A stretch of DNA of 64,000 nt from Pseudoalteromonas umbrosa (GCF_030125375.1 NZ_JASJUU010000001.1:806001-870000), one strand, 5' to 3'. Shown: positions 44,464 through 54,320, counted from the first letter of the stretch. Numbers and translations are program-made. The notes: generated by a model from the sequence alone, not told the origin.

Positions 44464-47394
44464 ATGTATATGCGCAATTCATATAAGGCATTGTCTATTG
44501 CCATCGCAAGCGCTTTGGCAATGTGTGCCAACGCAGCTGATGGCGTAAAGCGCTTACCAACCGAGCTGCAAGGGCTGAATTACAACAAACCCTTAGTTGA
44601 GGGAAAATTGAGCTCATCTATTCCCACACCCGAAAGTATATTAGGTTTTCCTGTTGGGCAGCGCGCTGCAACACCGGCTCAAATTACAGAGGCACTGGCG
44701 GCATGGCAAAAAGTCAGTGACAGAATGCAAGTAGTTGAATATGCGAAATCTCATGAAGGGCGACCTTTACATTATGTGGTCATCTCGTCAGCAAAAAACT
44801 TGGCTAACACTGATCAAATCAAGTCTGACTTAGCGCGACTTGCAAACCCGGTCAATCTATCCAGCTCTGAAGAAAAGCGCATTATTGATCGTCTACCTGC
44901 GGTATCATGGTTAGCTTATACCATTCATGGCAATGAGGCATCGGGCAGTGATGCGGCACTTGCCGTCATATATCAACTCATTGCATCGCAAGAGCAAGAT
45001 ATTGAAACGTTACTTGATAAAAGCGTGATCATTATTGACCCCTTGATGAACCCAGACGGTCGTGCACGTTTTACCAAGCAGCTGCAACAGCGTCGCGGCG
45101 TCGCTCCGAATGTTGACACGCAGTCCACACTTCATTCAGATGCATGGGCAACTGGCAGAAGCAACCATTACTATTTTGATTTAAACCGTGACTTTACGCT
45201 GGGTGTGCACCCAGAAACGCAAGGAATTGTTCGCTCCATTAATGAATGGAACCCACAGTTAATGATAGATGCCCATGAAATGGGGCCGATGGATACTTAT
45301 TTATTTGGTTTGGCAAGAGAGCCAGTAAACAAAAACTTATCATCACATATCAGAAAATGGGGCACAGTGTTTGAGCAAGACCAAGCTGATGCGTTAGATA
45401 AAGAAAATTGGCCTTATTATATGGGGGAGTGGCTAGAAAACTTATATCCAGGCTATTCGAGTTATGCTGCTTTTAGAGGCACCATTCATATTCTGTACGA
45501 GCAAGCACGGATCAAAGAAGACGGCGTGATGCAGCCGAATGGTCGTATAGTGAGTTATGCAGAAGGGGTCGACAAGCAACTGGTTAGCAGCATTGCCAAC
45601 ATTAAAACCTTAGCAAAACACTCCAAAGATATTTATCGAGACTTTGTCAAAGACAAACGTAAGCTCATCTCTAAAGACAGCCCGTTTGCAGATCAGACTT
45701 TTGCTATTTTACCAACTGAAAATCATCAGCGAATGGCTAAGTTTGTCAATTTAATGCAGCTGCAAGGCTTTGAGCTGCACCAAAGCACTAAACCAATTAA
45801 AGTGAGTAAGGCTAAAAATCAGCTCGGCGAGCAAGTTAAAACAGAACTGCCAGCTGGCACGCTACTGATCCGTAATCGCCAACCGCAAGGTCGGTTGGTG
45901 TCAGCTATGTTAGAATTTGACGCAAAAATTACGGATGAGGTATTAGTTGAAGAGCGTCAGCGCCTATTGCGAAATGGTTCAAGCTTAATGTATGACGCGA
46001 CGGCGTGGAATATTTCCATGATGTACGGCCTTGAAGCACTGACTGTTAAAGAAGACATTAGCGAAGATATTCGCCCTTATGAGGCTCCTAGGCAGCGCCC
46101 GCCAATTATTAAAAAAGAGAACTCATTGGCGTATGTCATTGACGGTCAAGATGATGCATCTGTTGGCTTTGCGGCACGGCTGATGGAGCGCGGCGTGACA
46201 ACACGCATTATTAATAAAGAAACTGTGTTGGATGATGTGAATATCAGCCGTGGTTCCATTATAGTCTCGCGTTATGATAATGAATTTTTTGCAGGCGATT
46301 TGGATGCAGTAGTAGAAAAAACAGCCAAAGAAATGCAAGTTACCGCGTACGCTGTAGCAGGTGGACACGGGGAAGGTGATTTACCTGATTTTGGTGGCTC
46401 TCACTTTAAAGTACTGGCGCAACCTAGAATTGCGATTTTAAATGGCAGTGGTGTAAGCTCACTGGATTTTGGTGCAATTTGGCACAGTATTGACAGCAAC
46501 TTAGGCATTCGTCATTCACACATTGATAGTCATTACTTTAACTGGACAGATCTAAGGCGATACAACACGCTTGTTTTACCTTCAACGTGGCGTAGTAAAT
46601 TAGGAAAGAGCGAATTATCTGCTATCAACAACTGGGTTGAGTCCGGCGGCACACTCATTGCGATTGATGGCTCAGTTCCTCAGTTGACCAATCCTAAAGC
46701 AAAGCTAAGCCAAGTAAGGGAGATAAAAGACGCATTCAAAGAGATTGAGCAATACGACATCGCATTGCAAAGAGAGTGGTTAGCACAGCAAGACAGCTAC
46801 CCAGAAATCAGCAATATTTGGCAACATAACGCAGTAGATACAGTCAATTATCCTTGGGATGATAAAGCAAAGCCGTTGTCAGAAAAGCAACTTAAAAAGC
46901 AAGATGAATGGCTTGCTCAATTTAGAACGTCTGGCGCGATTGTCGCTGCAAGAACTGATCAAAAACATTGGCTTACTTTTGGTGCGCCGCCTGTGATCCC
47001 TGTTTTAACAGCAAGAGATCCCATCTTGATGAGTAAAGGCCGCGTAGAAACTGCGGTAAGGTTTGGCAGTTATCAAGAAATGGATGCCAGCGCGTGGAAA
47101 AAACACATCAAAGAGGCAAAAGATAAACCCGTTTCACGTAAAGTGGGATGGGCGACATTACCCGAAAAGCAAGAGCTGACACTACGTATGAGTGGCTTGT
47201 TATGGCCTGAAGCCAGCAAGCGTCTTGCAAATTCAGCCTATTTAACTCGTGAAAGAAAAGGCAATGGGCAAATTATTTTATTCTCTGGTCAACCGGTATT
47301 TAGGGGCTCTACACTTGCCACTAATCGATTGCTACTGAATGCCATTGTGTATGGCTCGGGACTTGGGGCGCACACGCCAATAACTAAGCTGTAA
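44464..47394 (+). CDS. Exported M14-family zinc carboxypeptidase
   Basis: 976 residues with an N-terminal signal peptide ending near CANAADG. The peptidase domain has zinc ligands His155 and Glu158 (HGNEASGSD) and His271 (IDAHEMG), the FDLNRDF block and catalytic Glu346 (ILYEQARI), in M14 spacing. The C-terminal part (about 600-960) is a glutamine-amidotransferase-like region often found in large marine M14 proteins (IAILNGSGVSSLDFGAIW). Trims C-terminal residues from peptides outside the cytoplasm; specificity unknown. Own terminator. Confidence 0.92.
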   Translation: MYMRNSYKALSIAIASALAMCANAADGVKRLPTELQGLNYNKPLVEGKLSSSIPTPESILGFPVGQRAATPAQITEALAAWQKVSDRMQVVEYAKSHEGRPLHYVVISSAKNLANTDQIKSDLARLANPVNLSSSEEKRIIDRLPAVSWLAYTIHGNEASGSDAALAVIYQLIASQEQDIETLLDKSVIIIDPLMNPDGRARFTKQLQQRRGVAPNVDTQSTLHSDAWATGRSNHYYFDLNRDFTLGVHPETQGIVRSINEWNPQLMIDAHEMGPMDTYLFGLAREPVNKNLSSHIRKWGTVFEQDQADALDKENWPYYMGEWLENLYPGYSSYAAFRGTIHILYEQARIKEDGVMQPNGRIVSYAEGVDKQLVSSIANIKTLAKHSKDIYRDFVKDKRKLISKDSPFADQTFAILPTENHQRMAKFVNLMQLQGFELHQSTKPIKVSKAKNQLGEQVKTELPAGTLLIRNRQPQGRLVSAMLEFDAKITDEVLVEERQRLLRNGSSLMYDATAWNISMMYGLEALTVKEDISEDIRPYEAPRQRPPIIKKENSLAYVIDGQDDASVGFAARLMERGVTTRIINKETVLDDVNISRGSIIVSRYDNEFFAGDLDAVVEKTAKEMQVTAYAVAGGHGEGDLPDFGGSHFKVLAQPRIAILNGSGVSSLDFGAIWHSIDSNLGIRHSHIDSHYFNWTDLRRYNTLVLPSTWRSKLGKSELSAINNWVESGGTLIAIDGSVPQLTNPKAKLSQVREIKDAFKEIEQYDIALQREWLAQQDSYPEISNIWQHNAVDTVNYPWDDKAKPLSEKQLKKQDEWLAQFRTSGAIVAARTDQKHWLTFGAPPVIPVLTARDPILMSKGRVETAVRFGSYQEMDASAWKKHIKEAKDKPVSRKVGWATLPEKQELTLRMSGLLWPEASKRLANSAYLTRERKGNGQIILFSGQPVFRGSTLATNRLLLNAIVYGSGLGAHTPITKL

Positions 47395-47405
47395 ACGTAC
47401 AGACT

Positions 47406-47445
47406 CAACCATGAAGGTGTTTGCCCCTTCATGGTTGTGCTTTTT
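47406..47445 (+). terminator. Terminator between the M14 gene and hisC
   Basis: Perfect 12-bp stem CAACCATGAAGG / CCTTCATGGTTG with an eight-base loop, followed by TGC and five Ts. Lies between convergent genes and probably serves both. Confidence 0.9.
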
Positions 47446-47454
47446 GAATACCAG

Positions 47455-48552
47455 TTATGGATTGAGTAGTGTTTTGAGCGCGCTGAGTAACTTGGTGTTT
47501 TCTTCGTTATTACCAATAGAAATACGGATGAGATCTGGTCGCTTATATACTTGCATTTGGCGCGTGATGTAGCCCATCTCCAATAACTGCTGATAAATGT
47601 CACCAGCGTTTTCGCCAAATTCGACCAATACAAAATTTGAATGGCTAGCATAGCACTTTAATTCGAGCTGATTTAGCCCGTCAGTCAGTAATTTACGGCC
47701 TTGTTTAACGCTGTTAATCACCATGTCGCTGTATGCTTTGTCCTGCAATGAGGCAATGGCGGCAGCAATGCCTAAGTTTGATACTGGGAAAGGCTGTTGT
47801 CCGCGATTTAACCAGTCGATTATTTCCGAGTTAGCAAGTGCATAACCAATGCGCAGTGCTGCCAAGCTATATGCTTTGGAAAATGTCCGCGTCACAATTA
47901 GGTTTGGGTGATCTGCAAATGTTTGGCTGTTAATGGATAAGGGGGCTGCATCAGTAAACTCTTCATATGCTTGATCAAGCACAACCAAAGTATGCTTTGG
48001 GACATTGCTAAAGATGTATTCTAACTCTTTGGCATCGAGCGCACTGCCGGAAAAATTACTCGGGTTGTCAATAACCAATAAGCTGGTGTTTTCGTCGCAC
48101 TGAGCTAACAAATTGTGTGCAATATGTCCTAGGTTTTCGTCAGTCTGTGCAAGCTTTACGTCAATGCCTGATTTTTGTGCAAGCAGTGGGTATGCGAAGT
48201 AGCTACATGTTGTAAAAACAGCGTTGCTGCCTTTTCTGTTAAAAGCGTGAAAAATGATATCGAGAATATTGATTGAACCACACCCAAGTATCACGTTGCT
48301 TGCAGACAGTTGAAACTGCTCGCCAATAACCAAACGAAGCTTTTGATAATCAGGGTAGCGATTACTAGTATGCATTGCCTCAGCGACTGCTTGCATTGCC
48401 AATTCAGAAGGCGGAAATGGGGATTCATTACTGGCAAACTTATGTATTTGTTCAAGGCCATATTGTTCTTGTATCGCTTCGGTTGTTAAGCCAGCTTTGT
48501 AGGGTTTTAATTGACTAAATTGCTCAGAAATGAGGGTACTGATACTTTGCAT
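47455..48552 (-). CDS. hisC: Histidinol-phosphate aminotransferase-like PLP enzyme
   Basis: 365 residues of the fold-type I HisC group. Family marks: KFASNESPFPPS, RYPDYQKLRLVIG, VIDNPSNFSGS, VLDQAYEEF, and TRTFSKAYSLAALRIGYA with the PLP lysine at 226. HisC transfers an amino group between glutamate and imidazole acetol phosphate in histidine synthesis. Since no other his gene is near, this may be a second copy with a related role (aromatic or other amino acid). Start ATG follows AAGGAATT on its strand. Confidence 0.88.
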   Translation of the reverse strand: MQSISTLISEQFSQLKPYKAGLTTEAIQEQYGLEQIHKFASNESPFPPSELAMQAVAEAMHTSNRYPDYQKLRLVIGEQFQLSASNVILGCGSINILDIIFHAFNRKGSNAVFTTCSYFAYPLLAQKSGIDVKLAQTDENLGHIAHNLLAQCDENTSLLVIDNPSNFSGSALDAKELEYIFSNVPKHTLVVLDQAYEEFTDAAPLSINSQTFADHPNLIVTRTFSKAYSLAALRIGYALANSEIIDWLNRGQQPFPVSNLGIAAAIASLQDKAYSDMVINSVKQGRKLLTDGLNQLELKCYASHSNFVLVEFGENAGDIYQQLLEMGYITRQMQVYKRPDLIRISIGNNEENTKLLSALKTLLNP

Positions 48553-48724
48553 AAAAATTCCTTAAGTCCTTGGCATTTGTAATGATTAAGCATATGCAGC
48601 TGCCATCATAGCGAGAATTGAAAATCAAGGGTAGCGTGTTGGGTAGGTTATTATAAATTTAATGTTGAGCGCTGTGGAGCTAAATAAAGACTAGCTCCAA
48701 CCGGATCAGTTTGTATGTAGTTTC

Positions 48725-49606
48725 TTAATTTGTTTGCTTTAGAGGCGTTTCATGCAAAGAGCGAGTACGCTTTTTAAACTTGTTTTTAGGGATGTCGCGA
48801 AGGACATAATAACAATATGTGCCAATAATCAGTGTGGCGATACTGAGCAATATCGCAATGGTTTTGATGTTGGGGTCGCTCACTAAGCCAGAGATAATTG
48901 GAATGCAGCTTAAGTTCACAAAATAAGAGGTGAGAATAAGGCCGTATACAATCAAGTTATGCAGCATATGGATAAAAATAGGCGCGGCAAGTGTTCGATA
49001 CTTAAACCTTATTAGGCATAAAATAATACCCAAAATGAGACTGCCGATGTAATTATTATGCATAGAGCCATATAAAAGCGAGCTTAAAGCAATGGCCCAC
49101 AACGGGGAAAGCTTTATATATAGCCTATCTAGTAATACACCTCGATATACGACTTCTGCAAAAATAGGCACCACGATCACTAGGCTGACAAATAGTACAC
49201 ACATGTAGAAAATAAAATGATCGTCTTGCGGTGAGATGTTGGGATCTAAAAAATTGTCGTCAACCAACTTAAGGTCGATGTGCGAATACAATTGCAAGAT
49301 GTCTGCAGTGGCAAAATACATACAAAGTAGTCCTAAAGCGAGTATTGTCATATAGGCGTACTCAGTTTTTGATGCCGTATTTGAAAAGATTACACGCCTT
49401 TGCTTAGGCTTAAGAAAGCGCAATATTAGTATTAATATAAGTACACACGATGTTATCTCGATAAGTTCTTTGGTATGGGCGTTGGATAGGCTCAAGAATG
49501 AGTCGGGCGTGTTTGAATACATTAATAACACTACTGGCAATGACATAATAATCATTGCAAGAAAGTAAAAGGCGATGAGCCGAATGAGAGAAAAATGTGT
49601 AAACAT
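48725..49606 (-). CDS. CPBP-family intramembrane metalloprotease
   Basis: 293 residues, about eight membrane helices. The abortive-infection/CAAX-protease motifs appear as AEVVYRGVL (the first Glu of the usual EExxxR is Ala) and LYGSMHNN, with a third conserved His in FIHMLHN. Such proteins cleave membrane substrates or modify bacteriocin precursors; the specific role is unknown. The missing first Glu makes activity uncertain. Confidence 0.85.
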   Translation of the reverse strand: MFTHFSLIRLIAFYFLAMIIMSLPVVLLMYSNTPDSFLSLSNAHTKELIEITSCVLILILILRFLKPKQRRVIFSNTASKTEYAYMTILALGLLCMYFATADILQLYSHIDLKLVDDNFLDPNISPQDDHFIFYMCVLFVSLVIVVPIFAEVVYRGVLLDRLYIKLSPLWAIALSSLLYGSMHNNYIGSLILGIILCLIRFKYRTLAAPIFIHMLHNLIVYGLILTSYFVNLSCIPIISGLVSDPNIKTIAILLSIATLIIGTYCYYVLRDIPKNKFKKRTRSLHETPLKQTN

Positions 49607-49833
49607 AATTATAAGTTCAGGTTTTTATATCCTTATTTGTTTTAATTTTTTGCATTTTACCTAAAATAGAAAAATTGCCAATGTACAAATTAATCGTAAA
49701 GTTAGGCTAAGTTAAATCAAATAGTCGGGTGGCATACCGTTAAACAATAAGCTAGGTACAATCGTTATTTCGATTTAGCTTTTAGTCGCCAGACATTATA
49801 CGCTTAAAGTTCAAAGCCTGAGGTGAGAGAAAG
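49607..49833. other. Divergent intergenic region
   Basis: AT-rich, no ORF; must hold promoters for the CPBP protease and the MazG-like gene. No palindrome stands out. Confidence 0.4.
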
Positions 49834-50223
49834 GTGTCAGATTTAGAAAACTTATTAGCAATTGCACAGCGAAAGTTTATTTTTGACCAAACAAATAGCT
49901 GGTATTCAGGCTCAAATACGTATTTATCCGCTTTGCAAGATGAAGTCTCTGAAGTACTAGAAGAGATCCCAAAACAAAGAAAATGTCATTTAGAAGATGA
50001 ATTAGGCGACATCCTTTGGAACTACTTAAATATCATCCTAGCTCTAGAAAAAGAGACGGGGATAGATATGGGCTCTGTAGTTCAGCGTGCAGTGAATAAA
50101 TATGAACAACGAATATCAGCGATTGAACAAGGTGGTAGTTGGGCAGAAGTAAAAGAAAAACAAAAACGTGCATTAGAAAAAGAACACAGTGAAAGTGCTA
50201 AACCTCGTTTTCATAATAAGTAG
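49834..50223 (+). CDS. MazG-like nucleotide pyrophosphohydrolase
   Basis: 129 residues from a GTG start with GAGAGAAAG upstream. The metal-binding helices read DEVSEVLEEI and LEDELGDILWNYLN, the two ExxE/ExxD motifs of MazG-like enzymes that hydrolyse nucleoside triphosphates to monophosphates, often for housecleaning. Single domain, as in the shorter family members. Confidence 0.88.
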   Translation: MSDLENLLAIAQRKFIFDQTNSWYSGSNTYLSALQDEVSEVLEEIPKQRKCHLEDELGDILWNYLNIILALEKETGIDMGSVVQRAVNKYEQRISAIEQGGSWAEVKEKQKRALEKEHSESAKPRFHNK

Positions 50224-50453
50224 TGATGTGCTTATAAAATTGTTGCTCAGTTAAAGTTTAAAAAACTGAACGTGTTGAGCTTGGTATAGGGGCTTTTGGC
50301 TATCAACTAACCTATTATCAAAAGTTGGAGTTTAGACTGGAGTGCGTAGTTGAAAGTCATTTTTTACAAAATTACTCTGAGCCAATTTTAGATACATTAA
50401 GGCTATATGTAAACTTATCTTAAATGCTCAAATAAAGTGCTAGAAGAGAGCTT
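50224..50453. other. Gap with a possible relict reading frame
   Basis: A reading KKLNVLSLV then GFWLSTNLLSKVGV lacks start and ribosome binding site. I do not annotate a gene. Confidence 0.3.
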
Positions 50454-50798
50454 ATGAAAATACAATACTTAGAAATCGTCTCTGAAGATGTTGAGTCAGT
50501 GGTAAAAGTTTACGAAAAAACATACCAAAAAACCTTCTCTGATCCAGAACCGCTACTTGGTGGTGCAAAAACTTGCCGACTTGATGACGGCAGTTTAGTG
50601 GGGGTACGAGCGCCACTTAGAGAGACTGAGTCTCCAATAATTCGCCCGTATTGGCTGGTGGACGATATCAATGAAGCGGTGCGTAAAGTTCAGGCGTTAG
50701 GGGCTAAAATTGCAATGCCACTGATGGAAATACCTGGTAAAGGTCAGTTCGCCATATACATTTTAGGTGAAAATGAGCAAGGTTTATGGCAGCTTTAG
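50454..50798 (+). CDS. VOC-family (glyoxalase-like) protein
   Basis: 114 residues, two beta-alpha-beta-beta-beta modules: MKIQYLEIVSEDVESVVKVYEKT and PYWLVDDINEAVRKVQALGAKI, ending ILGENEQGLWQL. Metal-binding residues are not obvious (a metal site may be missing), so it may be a binding or stress protein. AGAGAGC upstream of the ATG. Confidence 0.88.
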   Translation: MKIQYLEIVSEDVESVVKVYEKTYQKTFSDPEPLLGGAKTCRLDDGSLVGVRAPLRETESPIIRPYWLVDDINEAVRKVQALGAKIAMPLMEIPGKGQFAIYILGENEQGLWQL

Positions 50799-50839
50799 GT
50801 AAGTAAGTCTTCTAATAATAACAAGAATAGAGTAACAAA

Positions 50840-51259
50840 ATGCTGAACATCACAAGATACAACAAGCTATTACTTGTACTAGCATCATCTGTCATATTTG
50901 CTGTACTTATCATTGTGTGGGCAAGGCAAGATAATCCAACATTTAGGCCTCTTGTTCAAGATATGCGTTTGGTCGATGCGGTGCTTATAGCTGATGTGCT
51001 TGATCAAGAGAGAATCGCGTATTACGCAGATGTTAAAAACCAAATGCTATATGTTGACCAAGCCAAAACTGAGCATGCACGTGTCTCTTTGGCTAAAGTA
51101 GGAATAGTGATCGATTATCCAAAAATCAACAAACACAGTGACTTAGGTGATGCATATGAAGCATTTTTAGAACAAAAAACACGTGAACAAGCTAAAATAG
51201 AGTTATGGGAGCAACCTTGGTTTATGAAAGTCGCAAGGCTTATTTATTTAAAGGAATGA
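50840..51259 (+). CDS. FliF/YscJ-like N-terminal domain protein
   Basis: 139 residues. A single membrane helix (about 10-28) is followed by a domain like the first globular module of the flagellar MS-ring protein FliF (FRPLVQDMRLVDAVLIADVLDQERIAYYADV... LYVDQAKTEHARVSLAKVGIVID). Too short for a ring protein and lacks the second module; similar stand-alone proteins occur in Pseudoalteromonas and Shewanella. Role unknown. Confidence 0.7.
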   Translation: MLNITRYNKLLLVLASSVIFAVLIIVWARQDNPTFRPLVQDMRLVDAVLIADVLDQERIAYYADVKNQMLYVDQAKTEHARVSLAKVGIVIDYPKINKHSDLGDAYEAFLEQKTREQAKIELWEQPWFMKVARLIYLKE

Positions 51260-51261
51260 TC

Positions 51262-51714
51262 ATGTTTACAGAAGAAGTTAAGTCATCAATTCACCAGAGC
51301 GTATTATGTTGGTTGGCAACTGTTGATAAAGACGGGGGGCCGAGTGTGTCACCCAAAGAAGTGTTTGTTACCTACAAAGACAATGAACTGCTCATAGCCA
51401 ATATTGCATCAGCAAATAGTGTTCGCAATATAAAACATAACGATAATGTGTGCGTAAGCTGTGTGGATGTGTTTACGCAAAAGGGCTTTCAACTCTATGG
51501 TAAAGCAAACTATGTCGCTAAAAAAGACAGTCACTTTCCTATACTCTTTAAAGAAATAGTGCCTATAACGGGGGATAAATATCCGGTTGCGGGCGTTATT
51601 CATATTACGGTGAATAAGGTTAAGCCTATCGTAGCACCCAGCTACAAACTGTTTCCTAACATTACTGAAGCCGAGCAAATTGAGAGCGCAAAAGTTACAT
51701 ATGGTGTCAAATAA
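51262..51714 (+). CDS. Pyridoxamine 5'-phosphate oxidase-family flavin-binding protein
   Basis: 150 residues from ATG 51262 with AAAGGAATG upstream, so it begins two bases after the previous stop. Split beta-barrel (HQSVLCWLATVDKDGGPSVSPKEVFVTY, LLIANIASANSVRNIKHNDNVCVSCVD). Binds FMN or F420-like flavin in many homologues. No catalytic assignment possible. Confidence 0.88.
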   Translation: MFTEEVKSSIHQSVLCWLATVDKDGGPSVSPKEVFVTYKDNELLIANIASANSVRNIKHNDNVCVSCVDVFTQKGFQLYGKANYVAKKDSHFPILFKEIVPITGDKYPVAGVIHITVNKVKPIVAPSYKLFPNITEAEQIESAKVTYGVK

Positions 51715-51776
51715 TGAGCGTGCTCACTTTATAAAATAACATAAAATCAACGATATAAATTTTGGGGTAGTCTAGT

Positions 51777-52658
51777 TTGAAGCAAGTAGAGACGTTTTTG
51801 GTTAATTCATTTGTGTTAGAAGGGGCAGGTGGTAATCCAGCTGGTGTGGTATTAAATGCTGAGCACTTAACTCGTGCTGAAAAATTACAGATTGCCCAAG
51901 TTGTTGGCTTTTCAGAAACGGCTTTTGTTACCCGCGATAAAGAGGTGGATTTTGAGCTGACGTTTTACACAACAACCGAAGAAGTTGACTTTTGTGGACA
52001 TGCGACCTTGGCTGCATTTTCAGTGATGTTTGAACAGGGCATGATTAACGCTGGGCAATATGTGCAAAGAACTAAGGCCGGTATACTCGAAGTGCATATT
52101 GACACCAACGGACAAGTCGTCATGCAGCAGCGTTTACCCGACTTTTTAGGCAGCTTCTCATACCAAGTAATTTCGCCATTAATCGGTTTGGATGATGACG
52201 TTTTGGCATCTACATGCTTGCCCATCGAAATTGTCACCACAGGGCTTGCGGATATGATAGTGCCAGTACCAAGTGGCTATCTTGACAAAGTGACGCTCAA
52301 CGACGAATTGATGAGTGCATTTTGCAAAAAGCATAACTTGGTTGGCGCTCATGTATTTGAATTGAATGGATCTAAGTCAACCTACACAGCCAGTTGTAGG
52401 AATTTCGCACCACTTTTTGGTATCCCTGAGGAGTCTGCAACAGGCAGTGCCAGTGGTGCCCTTGCATGTTATTTAGCTAAGCACATCTACTCTGACTCAA
52501 ACACAACAATTGACTATCTATTTGAGCAAGGCCGTGCCATGAAATGCGCGTCTGAAATCTCAGCGACTATCAAATTAGATAACGGGCAGGTGAGTGAGGT
52601 CAGAGTCGGTGGCTATGCCAAGGTGTTTGATAAGCAGGAAGTCGCTTTAGAAACGTAG
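51777..52658 (+). CDS. PhzF-family isomerase
   Basis: 293 residues from a TTG start. The diaminopimelate-epimerase-like fold is marked by GAGGNPAGVVL, GFSETAFV, TTEEVDFCGHATLAA (with the GHATLA block) and ATGSASGALACYLAKH. Relatives include PhzF of phenazine synthesis and many proteins of unknown substrate. The catalytic Glu of PhzF corresponds to SETAFV here. Confidence 0.92.
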   Translation: MKQVETFLVNSFVLEGAGGNPAGVVLNAEHLTRAEKLQIAQVVGFSETAFVTRDKEVDFELTFYTTTEEVDFCGHATLAAFSVMFEQGMINAGQYVQRTKAGILEVHIDTNGQVVMQQRLPDFLGSFSYQVISPLIGLDDDVLASTCLPIEIVTTGLADMIVPVPSGYLDKVTLNDELMSAFCKKHNLVGAHVFELNGSKSTYTASCRNFAPLFGIPEESATGSASGALACYLAKHIYSDSNTTIDYLFEQGRAMKCASEISATIKLDNGQVSEVRVGGYAKVFDKQEVALET

Positions 52659-52738
52659 CCTGGTACCTAGCTCGGTTCTTAGTGCTTGCTTGTTTTCTGC
52701 ATTATCTTTGTATCAGAACGACTTAATCGGTGCTCAAT

Positions 52739-53080
52739 ATGTTTGATGTAATCGCGGTCAGTATTTTAGTGATATTCGCGGCTGTGATCGTTTTAAACTA
52801 TTATTTTTGTAAGGTTTTTTATCGAACTTGGTTAGAGCATGAAAAAGCAAACTGGATTTCTTGGGGGAAGCCATCTTTTCAAGCGTTTTATGAAGCACAA
52901 CTTGATGACTTTTACCCAATGATTTTCGGCAATGAGTGCGTCAAGCTAAAGAATAAGTCGTTAATTAAGGCAAGCTCAGATATTAAGTTCTCTTGGTATG
53001 CTGCTTTGATTTTAATTGTTACAGGCTGTGGACTAGTTGGGTTTGAAGCTAATTTGTCTTTTCGTTGGGCGATTGGTTAA
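52739..53080 (+). CDS. Hypothetical two-helix membrane protein
   Basis: 113 residues from ATG 52739 (the frame may start at GTG 52730). N-terminal helix (VIAVSILVIFAAVIVLNYYF) and C-terminal helix (FSWYAALILIVTGCGLVG) enclose a cytoplasmic WGKPSFQAFYEAQLDDFYP segment. No family recognised. Confidence 0.6.
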   Translation: MFDVIAVSILVIFAAVIVLNYYFCKVFYRTWLEHEKANWISWGKPSFQAFYEAQLDDFYPMIFGNECVKLKNKSLIKASSDIKFSWYAALILIVTGCGLVGFEANLSFRWAIG

Positions 53081-53086
53081 ATAAAA

Positions 53087-53350
53087 TCATCCCAAGCCTA
53101 AATCAGCATAAAGTAGTGAAGTTTCGACAATCGATTCCCTTGGAATGTTGTATTTACTCACCAACAGATCAACTAGCATATCGTATACGGCTTCATAATC
53201 CGAATGTGGGTGAAAAGCAGGCTTTGAGTTTGCACTAATATACTGAGCAAACTCCCCGACTGTGCTTATTTCTCGAGCTTCTTTATTCGATATTTTTAAT
53301 GAAAACCTTTCCTCTGCCCACATTCTTATTTCTAGTATTTCTAACCCCAT
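53087..53350 (-). CDS. Acyl-carrier-protein-like small protein
   Basis: 87 residues. MGLEILEIRMWAEERFSLKIS followed by STVGEFAQYISA looks like helices II-IV of an acyl or peptidyl carrier protein, here with no preceding DSL serine helix. The second half (YDMLVDLLVSKYNIPRESIVETS) resembles helix I of a further carrier domain. Similar 90-residue proteins are called phosphopantetheine-binding but lack the usual Ser. Next to RiPP-like genes; a link is not shown. Confidence 0.45.
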   Translation of the reverse strand: MGLEILEIRMWAEERFSLKISNKEAREISTVGEFAQYISANSKPAFHPHSDYEAVYDMLVDLLVSKYNIPRESIVETSLLYADLGLG

Positions 53351-53713
53351 GCATTGATACCTGACATCTTCTTTTAACCGATTTTAGTTTGAATTATAAA
53401 ATAATTTTAGGTTTTAAGTTAGAAAATTTACTGTTTTTTTAAATTAAATAAACTTGATTTTAGAATGGTGCGAAAATCGGGTTTATAATTTTAAACTTAA
53501 AAAATAACTTTAATTATCAGAGGAGTTTAATTGATTGTTCTAAATTTTAGTATGGTTTTCGTGTTTGGTAATATTTAGTTATTCACTTTTAAGAATTAAT
53601 CACAGAGTCTATTAGAGAAATCTTTTTGATGCGGGTTAAAAATGTGTTGATATAAATGGCTTATTATGTAAATGTATTTTTAATTTAAGGGTTGTAATAA
53701 ATATGTCATCATT
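53351..53713. other. Very AT-rich gap
   Basis: 363 bases with long A/T runs and no ORF. Base composition is unlike the surrounding genes, as is often seen around bacteriocin-type loci. Confidence 0.45.
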
Positions 53714-53903
53714 ATGAATGTCAAACTGAAAAAAGAAAATAAAAACGCTATCTTCGGATAAAAAAGTCATACCTCAAGAACATACTAATGGTATAGGCGG
53801 GGGTGGCACAATATCACTATTCAGTTTATGTATTGATTACACTCGTGATTGGATCACAGTCTCTCCCATTGAGGCTAATTGCACAAAAGACTGCCTTTTA
53901 TAG
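53714..53903 (+). pseudogene. Frameshifted RiPP-like precursor gene
   Basis: ATG 53714 opens MNVKLKKENKNAI and stops early at TAA. After a change of frame (two bases lost in the A-run of the leader, compared with the next gene) it reads TLSSDKKVIPQEHTNGIGGGG then TISLFSLCIDYTRDW and VSPIEANCTKDCLL to TAG 53901. Leader and gene length match the intact paralogue at 54118, but the core is entirely different. Probably inactive. Confidence 0.7.
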
Positions 53904-54117
53904 TGACTGTATTTTACTCATTAAAAACTAATGCATTGAGGGTTTTAGATGTTTTTTGGGTTTTTTGATTTATAGAATTTAAATAATTGACATTATGCGA
54001 TTGGAAGTTATTAACTAATTTTTATAATTGTTTTTTTGAAGTGATAAATTAGGCTTGGTTTGGTTTTTTAAATCTAGGGCCGTTTATTAATTAAAATATG
54101 TAAAAAAGGAAATTGTT

Positions 54118-54312
54118 ATGAATATCAAGTTGAACAAAAAGAAAATAAAAACACTATCTGCGGATAAAAAAGCCATTCCACAAGAGCAAACAGCTGATAT
54201 AGCTGGTGGTAATATGTCAAATGGAATTGTATGTTTCACATATAGTGCTGGAGGTTGTTGTGGTACAATTGCACCTTCTGTAATTATGTGCTCAAAAGCC
54301 TGCGAGCACTAA
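54118..54312 (+). CDS. Putative RiPP precursor peptide
   Basis: 64 residues. A lysine-rich leader (MNIKLNKKKIKTLS..., then AIPQEQTADIAGGN) ends in a double-glycine-like AGG at about residue 31; such leaders with ALPxxxTxxVAGG are common in Pseudoalteromonas and Shewanella peptides. The rest (GIVCFTYSAGGCCGTIAP then IMCSKACEH) has five cysteines plus Ser/Thr, the composition of a modified or disulfide-linked core. AAAAGGA precedes the ATG. No modifying enzyme or transporter is visible in the window. Function inferred only. Confidence 0.65.
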   Translation: MNIKLNKKKIKTLSADKKAIPQEQTADIAGGNMSNGIVCFTYSAGGCCGTIAPSVIMCSKACEH

Positions 54313-54320
54313 TGACTGAG

